DNA of 64,000 nucleotides, taken from positions 26,462,569 through 26,526,568 of the forward strand of contig CM055823.1 of assembly GCA_029582265.1 (NCBI GenBank), read 5' to 3'. The translations under genes and the position numbers were made by a program. Origin of the DNA: Zoroaster sp. YZ-2022. Taxonomy: Eukaryota; Echinodermata; Asteroidea; Forcipulatida; Zoroasteridae. The notes under the pieces were generated by a model. It was not told where the DNA came from. It worked only from the letters and a program-made list of their open reading frames with translations, and ran no database searches. Of this stretch, positions 47,301 to 59,800 are shown in pieces. Each line of letters opens with the position of its first letter. Positions within the stretch are counted from its first letter, which is position 1.

Positions 47301-50300
47301 TACTATAGCTGCACTTCAGTGGCAAGTAGCTATAGAGGTCAAAACCAGTCAACTGCCTGTTTAACCCTCCTACTATAGCTGCACTTCAGTGGCAAGTAGC
47401 TATAGAGGTCAAAACCAGTCAACTGCCTGTTTAACCCTCCTACTATAGCTGCACTTCAGTGGCAAGTAGCTATAGAGGTCAAAACCAGTCAACTGCCTGT
47501 CTAACCCTCCTACTATAGCTGCACTTCAGTGGCAAGTAGCTATAGAGGTCAAAACCAGTCAACTGCCTGTCTAACCCTCCTACTGTAGCTGCACTTCAGT
47601 GGCAAGTAGCTATAGAGGTCAAAATCAGTCAACTGCCTGTCTAACCCTCCTACTGTAGCTGCACTTCAGTGGCAAGTAGCTATAGAGGTCAAAACCAGTC
47701 AACTGCCTGTCTAACCCTCCTACTGTAGCTGCACTTCAGTGGCAAGTAGCTATATAGGTCAAAACCAGTCAACTGCCTGTCTAACCCTCCTACTGTAGCT
47801 GCACTTCAGTGGCAAGTAGCTATAGAGGTCAAAACCAGTCAACTGCCTGTCTAACCCTCCTACTGTAGCTGCACTTCAGTGGCAAGTAGCTATAGAGGTC
47901 AAAACCAGTCAACTGCCTGTCTAACCCTCCTACTGTAGCTGCACTTCAGTGGCAAGTAGCTATAGAGGTCAAAACCAGTCAACTGCCTGTCTAACCCTCC
48001 TACTGTAGCTGCACTTCAGTGGCAAGTAGCTATAGAGGTCAAAACCAGTCAACTGCCTGTCTAACCCTCCTACTGTAGCTGCACTTCAGTGGCAAGTAGC
48101 TATAGAGGTCAAAACCAGTCAACTGCCTGTCTAACCCTCCTACTGTAGCTGCACTTCAGTGGCAAGTAGCTATAGAGGTCAAAACCAGTCAACTGCCTGT
48201 CTAACCCTCCTACTGTAGCTGCACTTCAGTGGCAAGTAGCTATAGAGGTCAAAACCAGTCAACTGCCTGTCTAACCCTCCTACTGTAGCTGCACTTCAGT
48301 GGCAAGTAGCTATAGAGGTCAAAACCAGTCAACTGCCTGTCTAACCCTCCTACTGTAGCTGCACTTCAGTGGCAAGTAGCTATAGAGGTCAAAACCAGTC
48401 AACTGCCTGTTTAACCCTCCTACTGTAGCTGCACTTCAGTGGCAAGTAGCTATAGAGGTCAAAACCAGTCAACTGCCTGTTTAACCCTCCTACTGTAGCT
48501 GCACTTCAGTGGCAAGTAGCTATAGAGGTCAAAACCAGTCAACTGCCTGTTTAACCCTCCTACTGTAGCTGCACTTCAGTGGCAAGTAGCTATAGAGGTC
48601 AAAACCAGTCAACTGCCTGTTTAACCCTCCTACTGTAGCTGCACTTCAGTGGCAAGTAGCTATAGAGGTCAAAACCAGTCAACTGCCTGTTTAACCCTCC
48701 TACTGTAGCTGCACTTCAGTGGCAAGTAGCTATAGAGGTCAAAACCAGTCAACTGCCTGTTTAACCCTCCTACTGTAGCTGCACTTCAGTGGCAAGTAGC
48801 TATAGAGGTCAAAACCAGTCAACTGCCTGTTTAACCCTCCTACTGTAGCTGCACTTCAGTGGCAAGTAGCTATAGAGGTCAAAACCAGTCAACTGCCTGT
48901 TTGACCCTCCTACTGTAGCTGCACTTCAGTGGCAAGTAGCTATAGAGGTCAAAACCAGTCAACTGCCTGTTTGACCCTCCTACTGTAGCTGCACTTCAGT
49001 GGCAAGTAGCTATAGAGGTCAAAACCAGTCAACTGCCTGTTTGACCCTCCTACTGTAGCTGCACTTCAGTGGCAAGTAGCTATAGAGGTCAAAACCAGTC
49101 AACTGCCTGTTTAACCCTCCTACTGTAGCTGCACTTTAGTGGCAAGTAGCTATAGAGGTCAAAATCAGTCAAGTGCCTGTTTTGACTGTTGACCCAAATG
49201 TGCACTCGGGGACATTTTGGACTGGTTTTACTGTCATTTTGACCACCCTGAACAATAACAGACAATGCTTTTTTATTATTTTTTTTATATATAGTGTTAA
49301 GATGAACAATAGCCACAATTAGGTATGATCAGGTCATGCACAGATATAGTCAATAAAGCACTATATCAGTAACCCTAATGGGCCAATCAGTGGTTCACAG
49401 CAGCTCAGTAAAAGTGGCAAAGAACTCTCTGCTACTTCAAGAAACTAATAGAAGATGTTGATGCAGGCATACAGAGCTCATGCAGCCCCACTATTTATTA
49501 GAAACAACACCTTAACCGTCTTTGATTTATATCAATATCATCTAGGAGTTCTTATGTATAAATTTGATAAAAAAGCTTTACCCACCCCATTATCTACTTT
49601 TTTTACAAGGAATGTTGATATACACCAATATAATACAAGATCTGCCAATAAACTTCACATTAATAAAGTAAGAACTAGTTTTAGTAAATCAACAATTAGA
49701 CATCAGGGACCCATCCTTTGGAATAAATTAACGCCACTTCCTCCCCTACAAACAATACAGAGCTTTAAAAAATACATGAAAAGGTTGTTACTCACTATTA
49801 ATTATTATTTATAACTATCAGTAATACCTCATATTTATAATAATACTGTGTAATTCGATTGTAATTAATAATTTACCAAAACATCATGTTTTTACAATTA
49901 AATTGTTAATGTATTTTTGATATAATGTTTCTATATATATACCAGGTGCCTGGTCTCGTATAAGCCCCGGCTTTCTCCCAGGCACCTCCATACTTGTTGT
50001 TAATTTCATATTAGTAAAATTGTTGTATTTATTGATGTATGGAAATTCAATAAACTAAACTAAACTAAACAGGCGACTCTTGAAGGACTCTTGAGGGACT
50101 GAGTACCAGTCAAAAACGGTCAACTCATTAATGACCTTAAATGTACTTAGTACACGTAAGGTTTGACAGTGTTTGACTTTTAAGTGCACTAGATATACCT
50201 TGGCAAGTATACCAAAATTTTTACTGATTTTGACCCTTGTAGTCATAGGAGGGTTAATGGTTCAAAGAAAGTAATCATGTTGACCCAAATGTGCACGCAA

Positions 50301-53300
50301 TGTTTTGTTTTTGAGTTCTTTCGGGTACACCATGTAATGATCTCTTTTTGGAAAAAGTGATGGCTCTGAGAAGAGCCGGTTGGTTTGTTCTCAACGTTTC
50401 GACTAGTCTGCTCTAGTCTTCGTCTGGAGACTGTCTCCTGACAGTCTCCTGTCTCCTGAAAGAACTCAAAAACAAAACATTGGCAGAGCTGCCAACTCTT
50501 CCGTATTCTGCGGAAAACTTCCGTATTTGACGGTAATTTACTTACTTAAAATATATGCAAGGAGGCCTCTCCTTTTGGCACCAAAAGGAGAGGCCTCCTT
50601 GCATATATTTTAAGTAAGTAAATTACCGTCAAATACGCGAAGTCTTCCGCAGAATCCGGAAGAGTTGGCAGCTCTGCATTGGTAATGTTAGCCATAAAAC
50701 TGCTTCTACAAGCATGATTACTTTCTTTGAACCATTAAATCTCCTATGACTGCAAGGGTCAAAATGCCAAGGTATATCTAATGCACTGTCAAACCTTACG
50801 TGTGGTAAGTACATTTACAGGTCAAAATGAGTTGACTGTTTTTGACTGGTACTCAGTCCCTCAAGAGTCCTTCAACAGTCGCCTGCATCAACATCTTCTA
50901 TTAGATTCTTGATGTAGCAGAGAGTTCTTTGCCACTTTTACTGAGCTGCTGTGAACCACTGATTGGCCCACTGATTAGGGTTACTGATATAGTGCTATAT
51001 GACATAAAATACAATAAAGGGGGCCACTTTGCATCCGTCACGTTAGCAGTTTTTCCAATGGTTGTTATTTATTTTTAAGTACCTGAAACCGACCAAAAAG
51101 TGTTTCAACATGTGAATGGACATGCAGGCTTATACTAGAACTAATTTGAGTTGATTTATTTAATTTTTTTATTTTTTTATTAATTTTTTTACCCTCAAAT
51201 TTCCATAAAAATTTGACGGAAAAAGTTACCTCACTTTTCCGTCCATTTGTTGATGGAAATTTTAGGGTAATTAAAAAAATAATAGTAATAATCAATTCAA
51301 ATTATCTTTAGGATAAGCATGCATGTCTATTCAAATGTTGAAATTCTTTTTGGGTGGTTTCAGATATTTAAAAAAAAATTACAACCATTAGAAAAACTGC
51401 TAACGTGACGGTAGGAAAGTGGCCCCCTTTATTGTGTTTTATGTCATATATATCTCCACCATGCAAAGCCTCAAATCCTACATCATTACCAATGTTTTTA
51501 CCTTCCTTTTAAAACCACTATGCACTATTGGCAATGTAAAAAGCCCATAAATTGTCATAACACTTGCTTGATGATGATGGTATCAAACTACCCCTAGAAT
51601 ATTTCCGTCTCAGGTTCTATCATTTAACCAGTTTGTGTCGGAGGCCGTGTATACACGCAATTTTTTTTTGCACTGCGGATCGGAGAGCATCTAAACATGC
51701 CATAGGAAACTCCGGAATGTTTGTATGCATGCTCGGTTTGAGCCACGCGTGTACGGTGACATGCTCGGAAGTGCCGGCCACCCGCTGTGGAAGCTTCCAT
51801 TAACGTGTGTGTGGGAAAAAGAAACCCGCCACAGGGGCCCAGAAAAACTTTTTTATTCCCGATGCGAACTGGTTAAGTAAAATAAGTGAAATAATTTCCA
51901 AAGTGAATTTCTGTCGTCAGAAGACGTTGGCAGGAATACGAACAATCTGAATGTATTAAAATAAGCTGAAACTTTCACTGGTTGGTTTCTGTGGAGTGCC
52001 ATGGTCGAGCGGTTTGGTGCATCGGATTTGTGTTCTGATGGCTGAGTCGTCAGAATGTGGGTTCGAATCCTGGCTGCGACCGGGGTGCTTGTGTCCTTGA
52101 GCAAGACACTTTACCATAATTGCTTCTCTCCACCCAGGGGTAAATGGGTACCTGTGAGGGCAGAGTTGGTTGTTGTGTTTGATTAGCCCTATATGCGCTG
52201 TAATGGCAGCAATTGAGCTGTATACTCCCCAGGGAGCTGAGATGGTTTCAGGAATGATTTATGAGCCTGATGAGCAGGGGTAATAATATAATGCGCCTTG
52301 AGCACCAGTTTGGTGGATACGTGCGCTATATAAGTCCACACTATTATTATTACTACTATTATTATTATTATTATTATTATTGTTATTGTTATTGTTATTG
52401 TTATTGTTATTGTTATTGTTATTGTTATTATTATTATTATTATTATTTTTACATATCTCTTGATTCTTCAGGCCTGTGATTTCTCAGGATTTTTCCTGAT
52501 TCAGGATTCCTTACAAATCTCTCTTTGCCTCAACATTTTCTTGAAAGAAGAGAAGTACATTAGCTACCAAGGAAAGAAAGAAGTAGCCTGCATTGTGTCC
52601 TCTAGTTTCTTGTTTGTGAGGATGTGGAGAGTCTGTAAATTAAACATCAAAAATTAAACACCCAGGAGGTTCAGGGGGCTTTGTCCGCTAGATCAAAGGT
52701 AGACCTAGGCCCACTACTCATTTTTCATGATTTTTTACTTTTGTCAAATCACACCCCTGATTCTTAAAGTATGGAGCATGCTTTAACTATTTATTTTTCC
52801 TTTGTGCAAAAAGAACAAGACGTCATGGCAACTGTACTCAATAGCCACTTTCTACTGGCGTTCCCTTGGCAACTCAAAGCAAGTGATCGAGTGTGGCCGG
52901 CGAGCTCTTCACTTTGCGCCGCAGTGAGTAACCAAGTTAAAAATCAATTCTGTTTGGACTCGGGTGTGAGCTCTCTTAAGATTTTGTTTTATACTTGGCC
53001 TTGAGACACGGACTACCTTGTGTGACTCAGATATGAATTTTCTAAAGTATGTAATTTTTTAATTTTCTTTTTTAATTCATTTGGACCACCAACTGGACAC
53101 ACTAGGCAGGCGGACACACTAGGCAGGTGGACACATTAGGCAGGTGGACACACTAGGCAGGCGGACACACTAGGCAGGCGGACACACTAGGCAGGCGGAC
53201 ACACTAGGCAGGCGGACCCACTAGGCAGGCGGACACACTAGGCAGGCGGACACACTAGGCAGGCGGACACATTAGGCAGGTGGCCTCTTTGATCAGGTCG

Positions 53301-56300
53301 CCAAACCATGTTATTGAATTGCTCACCGTATTGGTAAATTTTGTGTTTGTTTTTCATAGCAAAGACAAGAACTTGGCGCTCGTCAATATGGCGAGCGTGC
53401 TTCACCGCAGCCACCAGTCGGCCTCGGCGGCCATTTTAGCAGAGGCGGCCCTGGAATCAGGACAAGAGGTGGCCAAACTGCATCTCCTACTGGGGTGTAT
53501 ATATGCGGTATGTTAGCTATTCATGTTGAGGGGCCATTTACTGCATGAGACTGCCACAGACTAGGCATCTTAAACGTCTTAGAGGCATGGGACTATTATT
53601 TGACATCCGCAAAACCATCTTGCGCAGGTGTCACTTCCCTATTTGAGCATGCCAGACGGCTGACAGAAAACACACCCGCTCTTGTCGCTCTCAAATTAAG
53701 GGAGCAGGGCCAAAGTCCTGGTACAGCCAAGCCTTTGAGAAGCCCGGCTAGGCCCAGGCTACCTGGCCTCCTAATCTGTCTTTTGTGAGTGGGCTAGGCC
53801 CTCCAGAAACCCATGTTATGTTGATTGGCAAGTACTGTATTGTTACAGGACTAGGACTCAAAAAAGACAGATTAGGAGGCCAGGCAGCCTGGGCCTGGCC
53901 GGGCGTCTCAAAGGCTTGGCTGAACCAAGACTTTGGCCCTTCTCCCTAAATGTTGACCTCCATGGAGTAGTCGGTAGGGCTGTGATTTGTCCGGGTTTTT
54001 CAGGATTTTCGGATTTTTACAAATTGCAATGTTGTGATCCTCTGGATTTTAAAGATTTAAGCAGTAAAGGAAAGCAAAGCAAACGCTCAGAACTGTAGAT
54101 TTCACCCCAGCGCTCTTCACAATAGCGGCCCCCAATACCCCTAGCAAAATTGATGTGGATTTTTCAAAACATGGATTTTTCACACCCCTGAGTTGGGGAC
54201 GACCCCCACAATATTTGGGTTCATTTAGGCTTGAGGTAGACCACAGGACTGTTCCAGTCTGCTGTTGATCAGTTGGAATGGGTAACTCAACAATCGTTCG
54301 CCGGATTTGAAATATGATGATGATAAACTATTATTTTCAAAATAAATTCGTCATAAACATTTATTCAAATCCAATGTTGTGTTTATTTCCTTTAATTATT
54401 ATTATTTTTTTCATCAGACAATTGGCGAGTACGACAGCTCTGTCTCACACTTTGAGCAAGCGATCAAACAGGGAATATCTGATTCCTGCTGGGCGCAGCG
54501 CCGCATCTACGCTGTGCGATGTCATCAGAAGCTTGAAAAGGCCTTGGAGGCACAGCACATGTGAGTATCAATTATCAATATTTTATTATCATTTTTAATG
54601 TTTTCAAGTTAAGAAATGTTGAGGACTGTGATTTCTCAGGATTTTTCCTGATTTCAGGATTTTTTACTCCCTTTGCCACAACGTTTTCTTGAAAGAAGAG
54701 AAGTAGCCACCAAGGAAAGAAAGAAATAGCCTGTATTGTGTCCAAACCTCTAGTTTTTTGTTTGTGGGGATGTGGAGAGTCTGTAAATCCTCAAAAATTA
54801 AACATTCAGAGGGCTTTGTCCTCGAGACCAAAGGGAAACCCAGGGCCACTACCAATTTTCAGGATTTTGTTTACTTTTGTCAAATCACACCCCTGTATGT
54901 TTCTTATTCATAATCTCTTGTGAGATTGTGGTTCCAATAGGAACCATTGGTCTTCTCTACGTTTTGACCAGTACGCTCTGAACTCGGAGCCCAACAGCAT
55001 TTACACTGCTTCAAGGCTGCGATGTTCACTGAGTGAAGAGTCCAGACAGAAGCTGTTTATAAAACACTTTGTTTTCCGATTTGAGTAATTTATTTGAAAG
55101 TGATTTTATTTCAGATCTCTACAGCGAACTCTGTCAGAGCTTCAAGATTACAAGATGAAACAGGACGAGTTCGAGCAGACGCAGAAGAAGATAAAAATAG
55201 CCCAGCGTCGAGCGGAGGACCAGTTCGAGTCTAATCTCAGCTACCACAGGCACCGACTCATCAGGGGAATGAGTAAGTCACTCATCAATTGATTTATCCA
55301 TGCATTAAGCCTTACTGTAGTCTGGGAACCAGATGGATGTGGTCTGATAACGTAAACCTTATTTCTGAATTCAAGTTGTTAAACCTCCAACGGCTATTGG
55401 CTGCAGCGGCAATGCTGAAGTATAGGAAGAAACAGTGATCTAGCCATAGCCGTAGCGTTTGTGGCTATGGCTATTGGCTGCAGTGTCAATGCTGAAGTAT
55501 AGGAAGAAACAGTGATCTAGCCATAGCCGTAGCGTTTGTGGCTATGGCTATTGGCTGCAGTGTCAATGCTGAAGTATAGGAAGAAACAGTGATCTAGCCA
55601 TAGCCGTAGCGTTTGTGGCTATGGCTATTGGCTGCAGTGTCAATGCTGAAGTATAGGAAGAAACAGTGATCTAGCCATAGCCATAGCGTTTATGGCTACG
55701 GCTACGGCTATTGGCTGCAGCGGCAATGCTGAAGTATAGGAAGAAACAGTGATATAGCCGTAGCGTTTGTGGCTATGGCTATGGCTATGGCTATTGGCTG
55801 CAGCGGCAATGCTGAAGTATAGGAAGAAACAGTGATCTAGCCATACCGTAGCCATAGCGTTTGTGGCTATGGCTATGGCTATGGCTATTGGCTGCAGCGG
55901 CAATGCTGAAGTATAGGAAGAAACAGTGATCTAGCCATAGCCATAGCTTTTGTGGCTATGGCTGTTGGCTGCAGCGGCAATGCTGAAGTATAGGAAGAAA
56001 CAGTGATCCAACCATAGCCATAGCGTTTGTGGCTATGGCTATTGGCTGCAGCGTCAATGCTGAAGTATAGGAAGAAACAGTGTTCTAGCCATAGCCATAG
56101 CCGTAGCCGTAGCGTTTGTGGCTATGGTTATGGCTATTGGCTGCAGCGGCAATGCTGAAGTATAGGAAGAAACAGGTAATGCATGTAAAAGAACCCAGAA
56201 CACTTACTGTGGAAGAGTAGGGGTTTACCCCGGTGTTTCTGGTTCACATATCAAACAACCAGGTTTCCTCAGGCTTCCAAGCTACAGTGCTTAAGTGTGC

Positions 56301-56815
56301 TTTTGAGTGATCCTTGGTTTCATTACCAGAAATGTATAATAATATTAATAATAATATATAATAATAATATATAATAATAATATATAATAATAATAATATT
56401 ATAATAATAATAATAATATAGTAATATAATAATAATAAACATGTGCATTGACTTGGTAAAACTTGTAACTTTGCATTGACTTGGTCGAGCGGTTTAGTGC
56501 ATCGGATTTGTGTTTTGATGAGTCGTCAGAATGTGGGTTCGAATCCCAACCGCGACCGGGGTACTTGTGTCCTTGAGCAAGACACTTTACCATGATTGCT
56601 TTTCTCCACCCAGGGGTAATTAGGTACCTGTGAGGGCAGAGTTGGTTGTTGTTGTTTGATTAGCCGTATATGCGCTGAAATGGCAGTAATTGAGCTGTAT
56701 ACTCCTCAGGGAGCTGAGATGGTTTCAGGAATGATTTATGTGTCTGATGAGCAGGGGTAATAATATAATGCGCCATGACCACCAGTTTGGTGGATATGTG
56801 CGCTATATAAGTCTA

Positions 56816-56857
<42 letters not shown>

Positions 56858-59800
56858 TACCGACAGCTGATAACCCCCACTGCGAGGTGACTGATGTCAG
56901 CGATGGTCCTCAGCTTGTGATGTGTACCCACGGCACGCAGCCCGATCTCAGCATCTTTGGAATACCCCTCCAGGAGGATCAGGTCAGTCCAATTTTTCTC
57001 CAGTAGACCCTTTATTGCCGTGCGGCCATCTTTGTCTTTCTTCCATTCAAAGCAATGCGATCCCAAATTGAGGCTGGAAGGAAGAATAGTCGGGTCCCTT
57101 GTATGCATTGAGATTTAGCCCTGTAATTGACTAATGGGAAAGCCAAGGTGGTGAGTCTGGATCTATGTCATACAGACGTTTATCACTGTGGCCACCTTGT
57201 TTTTTGCCTCCATATAAATGGGAAAGCCAAAAAGGTGAGTCTGGATCCATGTCCTACAGACTTTTATCACGGTGCAGCAATCTTGCTTTTGCCTCCATAC
57301 AATCAATGTGGCCAAAACGAGGCTGGAAGGAAAAATAGTCAGGTCCCTTGTATGCATTGTGATTTAGCACTGTAATTGACTAATGGGAGAGTCAAAAAGG
57401 TGAGTCTGGATCCATGTCCTGCAGACTTTTATCACGGTGCAGCCATCTTGCTTTTGCCTCCATACAATCAATGTGGCCAAAACGAGGCTGGAAGGAAAAA
57501 TAGTCAGGTCCCTTGTATGCATTTTGAATTTAGCACTGCAATTGACTAATGGGAAAGCCAAAAAGGTGAGTCTGGATCCATGTCCTACAGACGTTTATCA
57601 CGGTGCAGCCATCTTGCTTTTGCCTCCATACAATCAATGTGGCCAAACCGGGGCTGGAAGGAAAAATAGTCGGGTCCCTTGTATGCATTGAGATTTAGCA
57701 CTGTAATTGACAAATGGGAAAGCCAAGGTGGTGAGTCTGGATCTATGTCATACAGACGTTTATTGCGGTGTGGCCATCTTGTTTTTTGCCCCCTATATAA
57801 ATCAATGTGACCAAACCGAGGCTGGAAGGAAAAATAGTCGGGTCCCTTATATCTGAGGTTTAGCAGTTTTTTTTTTGTCATTTTCATAAAAAAATATGAG
57901 CTATTGTATAAAAAAAAAATTTACAGGTTAGATTTATGATGTATTTGTTGAAAACAAGAGGCTTGAAATGAGCGTACGTTACCAAATGTGGCCCGCTCTG
58001 GCAAAGCACGAAACTTCTCTGCATTTACCATAATGCGTAACAGCCATGAAAAGCTCAAAAACTGACCCCAGGGACCAGTTTGAGGGACCAGTTTTCATGT
58101 CACCATAGAGAGCATTTTCTCTAGATTTTGATGGAAAAAGAAAAATCCTGAAACATTGTTGGGAACATTGTTAATTTTCACAATAAATTTGGGAGGTCAC
58201 TTTTGAAGATCGGGTCCAAGTTTAGGGTTTTGCCAGAGCCAGTCACAAATACCAATGTTGTAACTTTCCTTTTTAATTAATTTATATAACCAATTTCAGC
58301 CATTGTTTCTTTTGAATATACCCTAACCTCTTCCTCTTCACACTATAGAACATTGAGATGGTGGACACGTCAAGTATCCGAAACAACTGCCTTCAACTCC
58401 CGAACGGGGTGAGTTTTCCTAGGGTTTCTCGTTAATACACCATTACAGATTTGACCTCACCCTGCTGTTGATTCAGTGTCATTCAAATTGCTTTGTGTGG
58501 AGTGCCGTGGCCAAGCGGTTTAGTGCATCGGATTTGTGTTCTGATGGCTGAGTCGTCTGAATGTGGGTTCGAATCCCGACCGCAACCGTGGTACCATTAT
58601 TGCTTCTCTCCACCCAGGGGTAAATGGGTACCTGTGAGGGCAGAGTTGTTGTTGTTTTTGACTAGCCCATATGCGCTGAAATGGCAGCAATTGAGCTGTA
58701 TACTCCCCAGGGAGCTGAGATGGTTTCAGTAATGATTTATGAGCCTGATGAGCAGGGGTAATAATGTACAGCGCTGTGATACCTCGCGTAAGAGCGCTTT
58801 AAAAATGCCTCCATTATTATTATTATTATTGACTGATAAGGGTAATGTGCCAGCGTGTGTAATGCTTGCTAAATGGTACTGTGTAGTGAATGCATCTACA
58901 CTGTACATGGTACTGTTATATACACAGCTTATCCACCATTCATAAACAGACAGTTGTCAAATGGTACTGTGTGGTGAATGCATCTACACTGTACATGGTA
59001 CTGTTATCTACACAGCTAATCCACCATTCATAAACAGACAGTTGTCAAATGGTACTGTGTGGTGAATGCATCTAAACTGTACATGGTACTGTTATCTACA
59101 CAGCTAATCCACCATTCATAGACAGACAGTTGTCAAATGGTACTGTGTGGTGAATGCATCTAAACTGTACACGGTACTGTTATCCACACAGCTTATCCAC
59201 CATTCATAAACAGACAGTTGTCAAATGGTACTGTGTGGTGAATGCATCTAAACTGTACACGGTACTGTTATCTACACAGCTTATCCACCATTCATAAACA
59301 GACAGTTGTCAAATGGTACTGTGTGGTGAATGCATCTAAACTGTACATGGTACTGTTATCTACACAGCTTATCCACCATTCATAAACAGACAGTTTGTCA
59401 AATGACCGAGTATCCTACAGCATTCTCAAAAGGAATAAATAACACTGGTCTACAGCCAAAATGCTTCCGAAACAAATGAAGTCAAACTTGACTATTAAAT
59501 TATGGGTCACTGAGAATGGAAATGATGCTTAAAATTGTTGATTGGCTCTAGTTTTCAAGATCTACATGTACATGTGTACACGTATGGGAATAGCGTATGA
59601 TGATTCATGATTAAAAATCTGCTATGTACACCATATACATAGTACGTAAAATGTAAAAACTTAAATATCTTGGAAACAGTAGCCAATCAGCAATTTTAAT
59701 TGTCATATTTGAATTCAGCACATCAAAATCCATAATAAATAGCACATTTTATCTCCGAAGCAGACAACTTTAAAAAAATGGTTGACCAGTGTAATTTACA

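Larger units (their letters stand above)
49357..50990. mobile_element. large foldback element with insertions
   Basis: Left arm GCACTATATCAGTAACCCTA...GATGTTGATGCAGGC, continuing after the LINE at 50,070-50,275, is inverted at 50,700-50,990. The loop holds the hammerhead-like repeat (50,340) and a perfect small palindrome (50,483). The internal end AGGAGGGTTAA resembles the TTAACCCTCC end of the 70 bp unit. Confidence 0.75.

Noticed and set aside
46941..49180. Regular 70 bp repetition resembling a CRISPR array
   Set aside because: There are no unique spacers: the whole 70 bp repeats, in a eukaryotic intron. It is a minisatellite.
55640..55903. Low-complexity frame with AIAIAIAT and HSHSHSH repeats
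   Set aside because: Translation of the GGCTAT hexamer minisatellite.
56857..57108. Reverse-strand 83-codon frame across TTC17 exon 9 with protein-like text
   Set aside because: The plus-strand reading has matching splice sites and phases on both sides and fits the TTC17 order. The reverse frame has no continuation and partly lies in tandem-repeat-like sequence.
58497..58585. Possible functional tRNA-Ser or tRNA-Leu gene
   Set aside because: The A and B boxes are present, but no closed acceptor stem is seen, and the sequence continues into the SINE body as in five other copies.
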